A DNA stretch of 64,000 nucleotides from Bacillus sp. FJAT-49736 (lineage in GTDB: Bacteria; Bacillota; Bacilli; Bacillales; Bacillaceae_C): contig NZ_JAGYPI010000001.1 in the NCBI RefSeq assembly GCF_018343615.1, forward strand, positions 1,990,193 to 2,054,192, written 5' to 3'. The notes beneath the pieces were generated by a model that did not search any database, was not told where the DNA came from, and saw only the letters and a program-made list of their open reading frames with translations. Position numbers and translations under genes: made by a program. This document shows positions 8,512 to 18,957 of the stretch, piece by piece; the stretch's first letter is position 1, and each line of letters begins with the position of its first letter.

Positions 8512-9795
8512 TTAAGAAATAATGTTTTTCAAAAATGGTTTTATTTCCGCCAAAAAGTAGAGAGACCCGCAAATGATAAGCATTTCATTGTTATTCAAGC
8601 CTTTGATTAAATCAGTTAGAATTGGTTTCCAATCAGCATAGGCAGTTCCGTTTTCTACCTTGCTTAATTCAGCAAGTTTTGCTGCCGATTCAATTCGTGG
8701 CGATTGAAATTGTGTAAAATAAAAATCTGCCTCTAGTTTCCTTAGCTCCACAAACATTTTTGTTAATTCCTTATCCCTTAATGCCGCAAATAATACCTTT
8801 TTCTTTTTAGTTGAATATCGCTTATTAATTGCTTTAACCAATGCTTCAACACCTTCAGGATTATGGGCTCCATCTACTAATATTAATGGATTTTTTTGCA
8901 CAATTTCCATGCGCCCCGGCCACATGGCATTTAATAATCCTCTTCGCACAAACGCCTCATCAATATCTAAAAGTACAGAAACCATGACCGCTAGTGACGC
9001 ATTTTTCGTTTGATGATAACCAATCATTCCAATCTCCAAGTCTTTAAGGGTTCTATCCTTTACAGAAAAGCAAAAACTCTCCCCTGTTTCTATCGAATGA
9101 TTCTCTCCTACTTGAAAATCACGGCCAAGCACGTACATAATTGAATTCATTTTTTCTGCTTTTTCTTCTATAACAGTCAGAGCCCCATATTGTTCTACTG
9201 CAGTTATGAGAGGAATATTCTTCTTAATAATCCCCGCTTTTTCAAAAGCAATTTTCTCTACAGTATCCCCTAAAATATTTACATGATCTAAACCAATATT
9301 GGTTATAACTGTAAGTATTGGCTCTAGTATGTTTGTGCTGTCTAATCTACCTCCTAAGCCTACTTCAAAAACAGTATAGTCAACAGGATTCACCTTGGAA
9401 AAATAGTAAATTGCCATAGTGGTAATCACTTCGAACTCCGTCAATGGCCCAAGCTCTGTTTCCGCCAATTCCTCCACTAGTGGTTTTATAATATTTACAA
9501 GATCCATCATTTCACTATTGGAAATTGGAATGCCGTTTAAACTAATTCTCTCATTAAATGATTCAATCGCTGGTGATGTGAAGGTTCCAACGGAATATCC
9601 AGCCTCATTTAATATGGAACGTATATAGGTTACAGTCGATCCTTTACCATTCGTTCCGCCTACGTGGATGACTTTTAAATCCTTTTCTGGGGATCCAAGC
9701 TTTTCCATCATCCATTTCATGCGATCCAGTCCCGGCTTCATGCCAAACTGCAGACGTGACAATATCCAATCTAACGCTTCTTCATATGTATTCAT
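8512..9795 (-). CDS. folC: Folylpolyglutamate synthase / dihydrofolate synthase
   Basis: FolC adds glutamate to folates (and to dihydropteroate) using ATP in the cytoplasm. The 427-residue product carries the P-loop GGTNGKGST near residue 45, the Mur-ligase-like IGLDHVNILGDTVEKIA segment and LVDGAHNPEG. Length and N-terminus match the family. The ATG at 9795 is preferred over the GTG at 9801 because AGAAGGTG lies 8 bases before it. It follows valS, as in B. subtilis, but the ~200-base gap holds a copy of the intergenic repeat. Confidence 0.95.
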   Translation of the reverse strand: MNTYEEALDWILSRLQFGMKPGLDRMKWMMEKLGSPEKDLKVIHVGGTNGKGSTVTYIRSILNEAGYSVGTFTSPAIESFNERISLNGIPISNSEMMDLVNIIKPLVEELAETELGPLTEFEVITTMAIYYFSKVNPVDYTVFEVGLGGRLDSTNILEPILTVITNIGLDHVNILGDTVEKIAFEKAGIIKKNIPLITAVEQYGALTVIEEKAEKMNSIMYVLGRDFQVGENHSIETGESFCFSVKDRTLKDLEIGMIGYHQTKNASLAVMVSVLLDIDEAFVRRGLLNAMWPGRMEIVQKNPLILVDGAHNPEGVEALVKAINKRYSTKKKKVLFAALRDKELTKMFVELRKLEADFYFTQFQSPRIESAAKLAELSKVENGTAYADWKPILTDLIKGLNNNEMLIICGSLYFLAEIKPFLKNIIS

Positions 9796-9850
9796 TAACA
9801 CTACACCTTCTTTTTAAATCGCTGATTTCGTATATCGCTATAAATCCTCG

Positions 9851-9950
9851 TATAGTCGTAGCTCGGGGCATCTTTTCTTATGAAAGTTACAGGTCATTAC
9901 AAAGATTTCGTCTGTAAGAGCAACAAAGTTTAAGAAAAGAGCCTTAATAG
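9851..9950 (+). repeat. Intergenic inverted-repeat element, family 1 copy A
   Basis: Left arm GGGGCATCTTTTCTTA (9865-9880) and right arm TAAGAAAAGAGCCTT (9931-9945) are imperfect inverted repeats. The left flank TATAGTC…AGCTCGG recurs in copy D, and the AACAAAGTT box before the right arm recurs in copy B. It lies between valS and folC. Confidence 0.75.
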
Positions 9951-9997
9951 AGGGAAGACGAATCCCATAATGTGATTCGCCTTCTTTATCTTACTTA

Positions 9998-12643
9998 TTA
10001 TTCCCCTTTTAATTCTGCAATTCTAGCTCTTACCACAGCTTGTTTTTCCAGATAATCCTTTTCTTTCGCGCGTTCTTCTTCCACAACCTTCTCAGGTGCT
10101 TTGCTTACAAACTTTTCATTGCTTAGTTTCTTCTGAACTCGCTCCACTTCCTGTGTCCATTTATCCAATTCTTTTTGGAGACGGGCAAGTTCTTCGTCAA
10201 TGTTGATTAAGCCTTCAAGTGGAAGGAAAATTTCCGCTCCTGTAACAACAGCAGTCATTGCTTTTTCGGGAGCTTGTAATTCTACATCTATTACTAATTC
10301 CTCAGGATTACAGAAGCGCTCAATGTATGCTTTGTTAGAATTTAAGGTTTGCAGAACCGTTTCATCCTTCGCTTTTATCACCATTTTAATCTTTTTGCTT
10401 AGCGGAGTATTAACCTCTGAACGTATATTACGAACGGAGCGTATAATTTCTACTAAAAGCTTCATTTCATTTGCTGCTTGTTCATCATGGAGGTCTTGAT
10501 TCACTTGTGGCCAGCTAGCAACGGTAATAGAATCGCCTTCATGAGGAAGGTTTTGCCAAATTTCCTCGGTAATAAACGGCATGAATGGATGGAGCAGTCT
10601 CATTGTATTGTCAAGTACATAAGCTAAAATAGATCTTGTTGTCTTTTTCGCTGCTTCATTTTCACTGTATAATGGAAGCTTAGCCATTTCAATATACCAA
10701 TCACAGAAGTCATCCCAAATGAAGTTATATAGGGCTCTACCCACTTCACCGAATTCATATTTGTCAGCGAGCTTCGTTACACTTTCAATTGTTTCATTTA
10801 AACGAGTAAGAATCCATTTGTCCGCAACAGATTTTTCCCCAGATAGATCAATTTCTTCAAAGGTTAGCCCATCCATATTCATTAGGGCAAAACGCGATGC
10901 ATTCCAAATCTTATTTGCAAAATTCCATACGGATTCAACCTTTTCCATGCTGAAACGCAAATCTTGGCCAGGAGAGCTTCCTGTAGAAAGGAAATAACGT
11001 AAAGCATCTGCACCATATTGGTCAATTACATCCATTGGGTCAACACCGTTACCAAGGGATTTACTCATTTTTCTGTTTTGATCATCTCGAACAAGACCAT
11101 GAATTAATACGTCTTTAAACGGCCTTTTACCTGTAAATTCCAATCCTTGGAAAATCATTCGAGAAACCCAGAAAGTTAGGATGTCATAGCCGGTAACTAA
11201 TGCATTTGTTGGGTAATAACGTTTGAAATCAGCAGCTTCTTCATTTGGCCAGCCCATCGTTGAAAACGGCCATAATGCAGAACTAAACCAAGTATCCAAT
11301 ACATCATTATCCTGCTCCCAATTTTCAATATCTTGCGGTGGTGTCACATCAACATAGATTTCCCCAGTTTGCTTATGGTACCATGCCGGAATGCGATGTC
11401 CCCACCATAGCTGCCTAGAAATACACCAATCGTGGATATTTTCCATCCAGCGCAAATAGTTATTTTCAAAGCGTTCTGGAACAAAAGTAACTTTATCCTC
11501 AGTGCTTTGTAATTCAATTGCAGTTTTCGCAAGTGGCCCCATTTTAACGAACCATTGTGTCGATAAATATGGTTCTACAATCGCATCACTGCGTTCAGAA
11601 TGTCCAACGGAATGCAAGTGATCTTCGATCTTAAATAATACTCCTAGCTCCTGCAAGTCTTTTACAATTTGTTTACGGCACTCGAAGCGATCCAATCCTT
11701 CGTATTTACCAGCATTTTGGTTCATTGTACCGTCTTCATTCATTACCAGGATACGAGGAAGATTATGACGATTACCAATTTCAAAATCATTCGGGTCATG
11801 TGCAGGTGTAATTTTTACCGCCCCTGAACCGAATTCCATATCCACATAATCGTCACCAACAATTGGAATTTCACGTCCTGTAATTGGCAGGATTACCGTT
11901 TTACCAATTAAATGCTTGTAGCGGTCATCTTCCGGATGAACAGCAACTGCAGTATCACCAAGCATCGTTTCAGGTCTTGTTGTAGCAATTTCGATAGAGC
12001 CTGAACCGTCTGCAAGCGGGTAATTCATATGATAGAAGGCTCCTTGAATATAATTGTAGATAACCTCAATATCAGAAATAGCTGTTTTAGTTGCAGGATC
12101 CCAGTTAATAATATATTCGCCACGGTAAATGAGACCTTTTTTATACAATGTGACAAATACTTTTTTAACCGCCTCAGATAAACCTTCATCAAGGGTAAAA
12201 CGTTCACGGGAATAGTCTAATCCAAGCCCCAATTTTGCCCATTGCTTGCGGATAAATTCTGCATATTCTTCTTTCCATTTCCATGACTCTTCCAGAAATT
12301 TTTCGCGTCCAAGATCATAGCGGCTTTTCCCTTCTTCGCGCAATTTCCCTTCTACTTTTGCTTGAGTAGCAATACCTGCATGATCCATTCCTGGAAGCCA
12401 TAAAACATCATAACCTTGCATTCTTTTCATTCTAGTTAAGATATCCTGCAGTGTTGTATCCCACGCATGGCCCAAATGAAGCTTTCCAGTTACATTCGGA
12501 GGCGGAATCACAATCGTATAAGGCTCCTTATTCAGATCGTCCTTTGCTTCGAAAAACTTTCCGTTAGTCCACCAATCATATCGGCCTTCTTCCACCAACT
12601 TTGGGTCATATTTCGTCGACATCTTTAAATCATTTGTTTCCAT
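9998..12643 (-). CDS. valS: Valyl-tRNA synthetase
   Basis: Class I synthetase charging tRNA-Val, 881 residues, the usual Bacillus length. HLGHAW (HIGH motif, residues 56-61) and KMSKSLGNG (near 525) are both present. There is an editing domain and a C-terminal coiled coil ([19 protein letters not shown]). The start is the ATG at 12643 with AGGA 7 bases upstream; the longer frame reaching 12730 runs back through the T-box terminator and is not real. Expression should depend on uncharged tRNA-Val through the leader at 12681-12915. Confidence 0.97.
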   Translation of the reverse strand: METNDLKMSTKYDPKLVEEGRYDWWTNGKFFEAKDDLNKEPYTIVIPPPNVTGKLHLGHAWDTTLQDILTRMKRMQGYDVLWLPGMDHAGIATQAKVEGKLREEGKSRYDLGREKFLEESWKWKEEYAEFIRKQWAKLGLGLDYSRERFTLDEGLSEAVKKVFVTLYKKGLIYRGEYIINWDPATKTAISDIEVIYNYIQGAFYHMNYPLADGSGSIEIATTRPETMLGDTAVAVHPEDDRYKHLIGKTVILPITGREIPIVGDDYVDMEFGSGAVKITPAHDPNDFEIGNRHNLPRILVMNEDGTMNQNAGKYEGLDRFECRKQIVKDLQELGVLFKIEDHLHSVGHSERSDAIVEPYLSTQWFVKMGPLAKTAIELQSTEDKVTFVPERFENNYLRWMENIHDWCISRQLWWGHRIPAWYHKQTGEIYVDVTPPQDIENWEQDNDVLDTWFSSALWPFSTMGWPNEEAADFKRYYPTNALVTGYDILTFWVSRMIFQGLEFTGKRPFKDVLIHGLVRDDQNRKMSKSLGNGVDPMDVIDQYGADALRYFLSTGSSPGQDLRFSMEKVESVWNFANKIWNASRFALMNMDGLTFEEIDLSGEKSVADKWILTRLNETIESVTKLADKYEFGEVGRALYNFIWDDFCDWYIEMAKLPLYSENEAAKKTTRSILAYVLDNTMRLLHPFMPFITEEIWQNLPHEGDSITVASWPQVNQDLHDEQAANEMKLLVEIIRSVRNIRSEVNTPLSKKIKMVIKAKDETVLQTLNSNKAYIERFCNPEELVIDVELQAPEKAMTAVVTGAEIFLPLEGLINIDEELARLQKELDKWTQEVERVQKKLSNEKFVSKAPEKVVEEERAKEKDYLEKQAVVRARIAELKGE

Positions 12644-12680
12644 TTTGTTTCCTCGCTTTCTTAAAAAGTACCGAAAAAAT

Positions 12681-12915
12681 AAAAAGCTCCCATCGTCAAA
12701 AGGACGAAGGGAGCGGATTCGCGGTACCACCTTTTTTCACAGACATTCAGAACAAACATCTGGCACTTAAAACTCATAACGGCTCTTCACCGGCTTCAAT
12801 TACTCCTAATGTTTCACTGAAGCTGCTCATGGGCGACCTTCTGATGTGTCATCACTTAGGAAATATTTCAGCAAGTAATTTCCCTCTCTTTAAGGAGACA
12901 GCCATCGTACTCTTC
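12681..12915 (-). promoter_or_regulatory. T-box riboswitch leader of valS
   Basis: On the minus strand the leader contains the hallmark antiterminator box AAGGTGGTACCGCG (about 12720-12733). It is followed by a terminator whose stem uses GCTCCC…GGGAGC (12685-12715) and a T-rich tail. Upstream are Stem I features: AGAGAGGGA and GCTGAAA. Uncharged tRNA-Val would stabilise the antiterminator. A candidate specifier is GUC at 12837-12835; this codon call is tentative because the stem was not folded by computer. Confidence 0.93.
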
Positions 12916-12948
12916 CCAATCAAAGCTTTTCAAATTATTATTTTCTAT

Positions 12949-12978
12949 ATAGTATCGAAAATTGATGGTTATAGTCAA
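12949..12978 (-). promoter_or_regulatory. SigA promoter of valS
   Basis: TTGACT (12978-12973) and TACTAT (12954-12949) are separated by 18 bases and lie just upstream of the T-box leader. Confidence 0.75.
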
Positions 12979-13124
12979 TTATTTTTTCCTATTTTATAAA
13001 AAATATTTAAATTCATTATTTCTAGCTCATTCCATACGGATCTTTCTTCCGAAGTGTTAGGCATAATCACCATTTTTCCCTTCTCTCATACATTATATGG
13101 TATAAAGATGGGGAAGGTGAGGAG

Positions 13125-13316
13125 ATGAAAAAAAAGTTCAATCAACATACATTTCAATCCTGGATGAAAACATGGAAAGGAGTTTGTAAGCAGCTAATCA
13201 TTCCCTTTGCAATATTCCAAGGCATTCGCACTATACTGATTCCTACAACCTTTGATGTATTGCTTTTAGCAATCTTTATATTAATCGCTCTTGCTTTTTA
13301 TTTTGAATGGTTTTAA
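13125..13316 (+). CDS. Small membrane protein, 63 residues
   Basis: It begins MKKKFNQHTFQSWMKTWKG and has one or two hydrophobic helices (about 24-36 and 44-60). AAGGTGAGGAG runs directly into the ATG, and an extended -10 (TGG-TATAAA) lies about 20 bases before it. It points away from valS and sits alone before the convergent ysxE. No family is recognised, but the start signals and hydrophobic pattern argue for a real gene. Confidence 0.6.
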   Translation: MKKKFNQHTFQSWMKTWKGVCKQLIIPFAIFQGIRTILIPTTFDVLLLAIFILIALAFYFEWF

Positions 13317-13386
13317 GTTTTATGTAAAGGAAGCCAAAATAAAACTAGTACAATACTTTTTAAGCAATTGATAGAACCCAACCCTT

Positions 13387-14421
13387 TTAATCCTTAGGCT
13401 TGGGTTCCGCTTCTTGCTTTGCGCGATTTTCCATTTCATTCATTCTGATTACAATATATTCTGTATTTTTTAAGAGCCAATAATTATATTGCAATTCCTT
13501 CACGAATTTAATTTCTGTCTTTTTTGTTCGTTGAAGCCGATATGCCTGCACGGTTCTGAAAATCGGGCCGGGATGTGCTAAATAGCTTAAAAACAACAAT
13601 TTTTCTTCCTCACGAAATGGAAAATGTCCAAAATAAGTATATAGCCAGTCAATACATTCATCCATTCTCTTTGGATAGGTTTTCAACGTTCGGGATAAAA
13701 AAGGCAATAAATCCTGTAAGGGAGAAGCGATCTTCGAGTTTTCAAAATTAGAAAAGTAGCCGTAACCTCTATCATCATATAAAAAATGCTCCGTTGATAT
13801 TTTTCCATGTGTAATTACCGTTCTACCCGTTGTAACCTCTTTGGAATTTTCATACCACTCCGTAAGTTTTTGTTTGGCAAAATCATGTGCTCTTCGTATA
13901 TCATTATTAAACATACAAAATAGTAATTCGAAAGGAGACATATACCATTTCTTTTCACTAGTTTCTAAGAACTCTGTTAAGAATTCCTCTTCTCTTTCCC
14001 ACTCATCAAGTGTATTTTCAAAATGAGCTTTCCGCTCTTCCGCTTCAATTTCTATATTTTTCATGGACAAGGTATGAAGTCTGGCGAGTTCCCGAAACAT
14101 CTTTTGGTGCTTTTCATTTCTTTCCTCTTTTTCTTCATTTGAAAGCCAAGGCATCAAATAATATAAATAATTTTGCTGCAGGATAGCGTACCTGCCATCC
14201 AAGGTGGGATAAATGGGAACGATGCGATTATATCCTCTTTGATATAACAGCTGCACATTACGGACAAAATCGATTCCGCTCTGAGGAAGAATTTTTTTCA
14301 GTGCATAAATTCCATTATCAGAATATATTTTCCAAGTCCTTCCGTATTGCTCCACATATTTTGCTCTTATCCCATATTGATCCAATATTGCTGTTCTTTC
14401 TTCATTTGAAGAATCTTTCAT
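13387..14421 (-). CDS. ysxE: Spore coat-associated protein YsxE (CotS-like kinase fold)
   Basis: A 344-residue protein of the CotS/YutH/YsxE family, which has an aminoglycoside-phosphotransferase-like fold and is found in the spore coat. The N-terminal part has the family's GRTWKIYSDNGIYALKK, corresponding to the nucleotide-binding lobe. VITHGKISTEHFLYDD (about residue 205) replaces the usual HGD catalytic loop, so activity is doubtful. It is the second gene after spoVID, as in B. subtilis, with a good GCAGGTGGTGAA site before the ATG. Expression in the mother cell is expected from the family. Confidence 0.88.
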   Translation of the reverse strand: MKDSSNEERTAILDQYGIRAKYVEQYGRTWKIYSDNGIYALKKILPQSGIDFVRNVQLLYQRGYNRIVPIYPTLDGRYAILQQNYLYYLMPWLSNEEKEERNEKHQKMFRELARLHTLSMKNIEIEAEERKAHFENTLDEWEREEEFLTEFLETSEKKWYMSPFELLFCMFNNDIRRAHDFAKQKLTEWYENSKEVTTGRTVITHGKISTEHFLYDDRGYGYFSNFENSKIASPLQDLLPFLSRTLKTYPKRMDECIDWLYTYFGHFPFREEEKLLFLSYLAHPGPIFRTVQAYRLQRTKKTEIKFVKELQYNYWLLKNTEYIVIRMNEMENRAKQEAEPKPKD

Positions 14422-14543
14422 TTCACCACCTGCTATCCAAAAAACGGCTATTCGCTTTTTCTATTGCATCCTACTTTTGAAGGTGGGATAGGTTTGAAGG
14501 TGAGAAAAAAGCTAAAAATCCTCACCTTCAATTTTTAGTTCTG

Positions 14544-15698
14544 CTATTTTTTTCCCGCATAAGAAGGAATATATAAAACTTGCCCTTCGGAAACGCTTTG
14601 ATTAGATTCCAAATGATTCATTCTTAAAATTTGCTGTACGCTTATATCGTATTTTTCAGCCAAAAAGTCTATAGTTTCACCTGATTGAACAATGCACATT
14701 CTTAACTTTGCAGCTTTTTCTTCCTGCTTTCGGGCTAAGAAGTCGCTAAGTGAAATGGATTCATATTTTTCTTTTTTCTTTTTCTTCTTTTGCACTTCCA
14801 TTTCTTCTACTTCAACTAATTCAACTTGTTCTTCCATTTGATATTCCTCAATGGTAACATTTAAGGATTCATCATCTTGATGCAGCTCTACTTCTGTAAA
14901 AGAGGATGATTCATCTTCCTCTTGTTTAGCCTTTTTCTTTTTTCGATCAAATGACTCTTCCTGTGATGGGTAAGAATGCTGGTATAGATTATAAGGATTG
15001 TTTTGCAAATGTGGTTCATGTACTTCAAATGGTCTCTGATTGTATGCATCTGTTGCATTCTCATCGGGAATTTTTCTTACCTCAACATTAAAAGGCTGAA
15101 ATAAATCTTCCTCTACGTTATCATCATTTTTTATATCATTTGTTGAAAAATTATGAATAGGAACCAATTCTTCCTCTTCTTCCTCTTGTTCTCCAGCCCT
15201 AAATAATGCTGCTTCATATTCTATTTCTTCCTTCTCATTATCTTGAGGAATTCCTGCTGTGATATTTTCCTCTTCCTTTCTGAGACCAGAAATAGTTAAA
15301 TCGGCATTCAGCTTCAAGCAATTATCTTCATAAATATCATAGTCAAAGGAGTCTACTGAAACGTCCAAGTAGGATAAATCCTCCACTTTATCTTTCGGGA
15401 TGGTTATATCAACAGGAAATGGGTGTTCAAATTGATATACACCTTCCTCTTCCCGATAATCCACTGTTTGAACATATTTCTTTTGCCATGAAGTTTCTTG
15501 TTCTTCGACTTCTTCAGCATTGTTTCTATATTCTCCGCTTAAAAATAATTTCCCTTGAATAACGACATATTGCTCCTGCTCTTGGATGGTAATATGTGGA
15601 TCAAGTGAAATGGATAAGAGCTCTTCAACTTCCTGTCCCCTTTTAAACCAAACAGATTCCTCTAATGAAAATCGTAAAGACGATTGATTTTCGGACAA
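14544..15698 (-). CDS. spoVID: Stage VI sporulation protein D, coat morphogenesis, LysM
   Basis: SpoVID helps encase the forespore with coat proteins. This 384-residue protein has the conserved N-terminal domain (LRFSLEESVWFKRGQEVEELLSISLDP), a long acidic low-complexity middle (EEEEEE, EKEEIE, KKKKKKEK) and a C-terminal LysM domain (VQSGETIDFLAEKYDISVQQI to the end). The LysM binds peptidoglycan precursors in B. subtilis. Translation starts at a TTG with GGGAGG 8 bases upstream. It is upstream of ysxE on the same strand. A short hairpin (about 14495-14530) between them lacks a T tail and is unlikely to stop transcription. Confidence 0.93.
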   Translation of the reverse strand: MSENQSSLRFSLEESVWFKRGQEVEELLSISLDPHITIQEQEQYVVIQGKLFLSGEYRNNAEEVEEQETSWQKKYVQTVDYREEEGVYQFEHPFPVDITIPKDKVEDLSYLDVSVDSFDYDIYEDNCLKLNADLTISGLRKEEENITAGIPQDNEKEEIEYEAALFRAGEQEEEEEELVPIHNFSTNDIKNDDNVEEDLFQPFNVEVRKIPDENATDAYNQRPFEVHEPHLQNNPYNLYQHSYPSQEESFDRKKKKAKQEEDESSSFTEVELHQDDESLNVTIEEYQMEEQVELVEVEEMEVQKKKKKKEKYESISLSDFLARKQEEKAAKLRMCIVQSGETIDFLAEKYDISVQQILRMNHLESNQSVSEGQVLYIPSYAGKK

Positions 15699-15836
15699 TG
15701 CGGCTTCCTCCCTTCAATTCCTATAGAAAATAAAACATTATGCCATTAACACTCTATGAGAAAATGAATCAATTTATGATTCTTACCGAAAATCTTTATT
15801 ACAACTTTATTCAGGAACTTTATTCATTATTACAAA

Positions 15837-15868
15837 ACAAAAAAACCACATCGAAATGTGGTCTTTTT
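15837..15868. terminator. Terminator after hemL
   Basis: ACCACAT-TTCG-ATGTGGT hairpin with T tracts on both strands; on the minus strand it closes the hemAXCDBL operon. Confidence 0.9.
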
Positions 15869-15880
15869 GTTTTGTACTAT

Positions 15881-17170
15881 TTATCCGCGCAGTTTGCTGA
15901 AGGTTTTTTCAGCAGCAACAATCGTCTTTTCAATATCCTCATCTGTATGTGTAGTGGAAAGGAATAATCCTTCGAACTGTGATGGCGGAAGGAATACTCC
16001 ATTTTCAGCCATTTCACGATAATAGGCAGCAAATAATTCTAAGTCAGAGGTTTTTGCTGTTTCATAATTGATAACATCTTCATTTGTTAAAAAGATTCCA
16101 ATCATGGATCCAGCGCGATTGATAGTATGTGGAATGTCATATTTTAATGCTGCTTCATGCAAGCCCTTTTCAAGCTTATCTGCTTTTCTAACAAATTCCT
16201 TATACGTATCTGGAGTTAATTGGCTCAGTGTTTCATAACCTGCTGTCATTGCCAATGGATTACCTGATAATGTACCTGCCTGATAAATTGGTCCGCTTGG
16301 TGCAATTTTTTCCATAATTTCTGCCTTACCGCCAAACGCTCCTACAGGTAAACCGCCACCGATAACCTTTCCTAAACAGGTTAGGTCCGGTGTAACTCCG
16401 TAATAACCTTGTGCACAATGATAATCCACACGGAAGCCGGTCATTACTTCATCAAAGATTAACAAAGCGCCATATCGAGTTGTAACCTCACGTAAGCCCT
16501 CTAAAAACCCAGGTTGAGGAGGTACTACCCCCATATTTCCTGCAACAGGCTCCACAATAATGCAGGCAATATCTTCCCCAAATTGCTGAAAGGCTGCACG
16601 GACTGCCTCTAAATCATTATAAGGTACAGCTATTGTGTTGCTGGCAATTCCCGCTGGAACTCCAGGACTATCCGGTAAGCCTAATGTAGCAACTCCAGAT
16701 CCAGCTTTGATTAATAAGGAATCCCCATGTCCATGATAGGAGCCCTCAAATTTGATGATTTTATTTCGGCCAGTATATCCGCGAGCGAGTCTTAATGCAC
16801 TCATGGTCGCTTCCGTCCCAGAAGATACCATCCTCACTACTTCTATGGAAGGAACACGTTCTTGAACAAGCTTTGCCAACTTATTTTCTAATAGCGTTGG
16901 GGCTCCAAAACTTGTACCATTTTCTGTAGCTTTTTTAAGTGCAGCGACAACCTGATCATTTGCATGTCCTAAAATTAACGGTCCCCAAGATAATACATAA
17001 TCAATGTATTCATTGCCATCGATATCATAAATCTTTGAGCCTTTTCCTCTCTCCATGAAGATTGGATCCATCTTAACTGATTTAAAGGCGCGAACAGGAC
17101 TGTTCACACCACCAGGCATAAGTGTTACTGCTTCCTGAAATGCCTTTTTTGAATTTTCGTATGAACGCAT
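15881..17170 (-). CDS. hemL: Glutamate-1-semialdehyde 2,1-aminomutase
   Basis: The PLP enzyme converts glutamate-1-semialdehyde to 5-aminolevulinate, the committed tetrapyrrole precursor. The 429-residue protein shows the class III aminotransferase pattern: SSGTEA, SYHGHGD, FDEVMTG (Asp240) and the PLP lysine Lys268 in [26 protein letters not shown] precedes the ATG. It is last in the operon, 21 bases after hemB, with a strong terminator behind. Confidence 0.97.
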   Translation of the reverse strand: MRSYENSKKAFQEAVTLMPGGVNSPVRAFKSVKMDPIFMERGKGSKIYDIDGNEYIDYVLSWGPLILGHANDQVVAALKKATENGTSFGAPTLLENKLAKLVQERVPSIEVVRMVSSGTEATMSALRLARGYTGRNKIIKFEGSYHGHGDSLLIKAGSGVATLGLPDSPGVPAGIASNTIAVPYNDLEAVRAAFQQFGEDIACIIVEPVAGNMGVVPPQPGFLEGLREVTTRYGALLIFDEVMTGFRVDYHCAQGYYGVTPDLTCLGKVIGGGLPVGAFGGKAEIMEKIAPSGPIYQAGTLSGNPLAMTAGYETLSQLTPDTYKEFVRKADKLEKGLHEAALKYDIPHTINRAGSMIGIFLTNEDVINYETAKTSDLELFAAYYREMAENGVFLPPSQFEGLFLSTTHTDEDIEKTIVAAEKTFSKLRG

Positions 17171-17191
17171 TTCGTATCCATCCCTTCCTGA

Positions 17192-18169
17192 TTATTCGGC
17201 AAGCCAGCGAGCCGCATCTTTTGCAAAATAAGTTATGATTAAATCACAGCCTGCGCGTTTCATGCTTGTCAGCATTTCTAAGACAATGGTTTTTTCATCA
17301 ATCCAGCCGTTCAATGCGGCACCTTTCACCATGGAATATTCACCGCTAACATTATATCCTACTACCGGCAAATTAAATTCATTTCGAACATCGCGTACAA
17401 TATCTAAATAAGATAAAGTTGGCTTAACAATCAGAAAGTCTGCGCCTTCCTCTACATCTGACTGAGCTTCCCTGATTGCCTCCAAACGATTAGCAGGATC
17501 CATCTGATATGTTTTTCTGTCGCCAAATTGCGGTGTACTTCCTGCTGCATCACGGAATGGTCCGTAAAATGCAGACGCATATTTCACTGCATAGGACATA
17601 ATAGGAACATCTGCAAAGCCTGCCTCGTCCAAGCCCTTTCGAATTGCTGCAACAAATCCGTCCATCATATTAGATGGAGCAATAATATCGGCACCTGCTT
17701 GTGCCTGGCTTACTGCGGTCTTTGCTAATAGATCAAGACTTGGATCGTTTAATATTTTACCGCCTTCAATTACACCACAGTGACCATGGTCTGTATACTC
17801 ACATAGACAAGTATCTGCAATGATAAGCACATCAGGATAATGTTCTTTAATAAAGCGAGTTGCTTCTTGTACAATACCGTGGTTATGATAAGCTTGAGTT
17901 CCAACCTCATCCTTTTCTACAGGTATTCCAAACAATAAAACAGATTTAATTCCTAACGATACTACTTCATTCATTTCGGCCTTTAAATTATCCAAAGAAA
18001 TCTGATCTACACCTGGCATTGAAGGAACTTCCTTCTTAATATTTTCACCTTCCACCACAAAGATAGGATAAATAAAATCATCTACATGCAAGTGTGTTTC
18101 CCTGACTAATGCTCTCATATTTGCAGTGCTACGAAGTCTTCTATGTCGTTTGAATTGCAAGTCTTTCAT
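17192..18169 (-). CDS. hemB: Porphobilinogen synthase (ALA dehydratase)
   Basis: Condenses two 5-aminolevulinates to porphobilinogen. The 325-residue protein has the zinc-binding cysteines Cys121, Cys123 and Cys131 in [13 protein letters not shown]. Two active-site lysines are seen, Lys196 ([17 protein letters not shown]) and Lys249 (FLIVKP), the latter forming the Schiff base. Its ATG overlaps the hemD stop codon (ATGA), indicating coupled translation. Confidence 0.97.
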   Translation of the reverse strand: MKDLQFKRHRRLRSTANMRALVRETHLHVDDFIYPIFVVEGENIKKEVPSMPGVDQISLDNLKAEMNEVVSLGIKSVLLFGIPVEKDEVGTQAYHNHGIVQEATRFIKEHYPDVLIIADTCLCEYTDHGHCGVIEGGKILNDPSLDLLAKTAVSQAQAGADIIAPSNMMDGFVAAIRKGLDEAGFADVPIMSYAVKYASAFYGPFRDAAGSTPQFGDRKTYQMDPANRLEAIREAQSDVEEGADFLIVKPTLSYLDIVRDVRNEFNLPVVGYNVSGEYSMVKGAALNGWIDEKTIVLEMLTSMKRAGCDLIITYFAKDAARWLAE

Positions 18170-18957
18170 ATTGTATTCCTCCCATTTATGTTAAATTTAC
18201 ATAAACTCTCCATCATATCTTCCATCGTATATTTTTCCGGACTAGCTGAAACCTTCCACCCATAACTCTCAACCGCTCTGTTCGTAACGGGGCCAATGCT
18301 GATAATTCTCATTGTTTTTGCCTTTTGCTCTCTTACTGGGTCATTTGCTACTTCCATAAAATGATGAAAGGTGGATGGGCTTGTAAACAATCCATAATCA
18401 AGCTTAACATTTTCAAGTAAATATATTAATTTTTCCTTACTTTCTCTCGGAAAAATAGTTTTATATATAATCCACTCATCTACGATCCAATGCAGTGATA
18501 CTAAGGACTTGGCAATAACATCCCTTGCAAGATTCCCTTTCGGAATTAATACCCGTTTCGATTGGTTGCCAACATTGGTAAATTCGTTTGCAAAATCATC
18601 TGCGGAAAAAAAATCTGGCACAAATGAGACCTCTAACTGAAATTTTTCAATTGCCATTTTCGTCTTTTCTCCGACCGCTGCAATTTTTGTGGAAGGGGAA
18701 AGTGCTAAATTATGGTGAGCAAGCTGCTGAAAAAAGAATTTCACTCCAGTCTGACTTGTGAAAATGATCCAATTATATTGATCTATCCTTTTCAAATATT
18801 CTCGAGCATTTGGATCATGATTTTTCCGAAAATCTATTAGAGGAACCATATAGGGGGTTCCACCTAATTGCGAAATTTTATCGCAAAGTTTTTTCCCTTG
18901 TGTACCGCCACGAGGTATTAATATCGATTTCCCGTCGAGCGGTAAAAATGGATTCAT
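18166..18957 (-). CDS. hemD: Uroporphyrinogen-III synthase
   Basis: Closes and inverts ring D of hydroxymethylbilane to give uroporphyrinogen III. The 263-residue protein has the two-lobed HEM4 pattern: [15 protein letters not shown] at the start, [23 protein letters not shown] and [17 protein letters not shown] near the end. Sequence is typically divergent in this family, so the call rests on these motifs plus position between hemC and hemB. It overlaps both neighbours by 4 bases. Confidence 0.93.
   Translation of the reverse strand: MNPFLPLDGKSILIPRGGTQGKKLCDKISQLGGTPYMVPLIDFRKNHDPNAREYLKRIDQYNWIIFTSQTGVKFFFQQLAHHNLALSPSTKIAAVGEKTKMAIEKFQLEVSFVPDFFSADDFANEFTNVGNQSKRVLIPKGNLARDVIAKSLVSLHWIVDEWIIYKTIFPRESKEKLIYLLENVKLDYGLFTSPSTFHHFMEVANDPVREQKAKTMRIISIGPVTNRAVESYGWKVSASPEKYTMEDMMESLCKFNINGRNTI

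Noticed and set aside
9954-9985. Terminator after valS
   Set aside because: GAAGGCGAATC/GATTCGTCTTC is a good stem, but the T-rich side is on the plus strand; on the valS strand the tail is CCCTCTATT.
12644-12730. N-terminal extension of valS to 12730
   Set aside because: The extra codons translate the T-box terminator; the ATG at 12643 has a proper ribosome binding site and the usual ValRS start.
12601-12999. 132-residue open frame opposite the valS leader
   Set aside because: It lies over the T-box leader and valS 5' end on the other strand, and has no ribosome binding site.
14494-14531. Terminator between spoVID and ysxE
   Set aside because: GAAGGTGAG/CTCACCTTC can pair, but the loop is long and no T tract follows on the spoVID strand.
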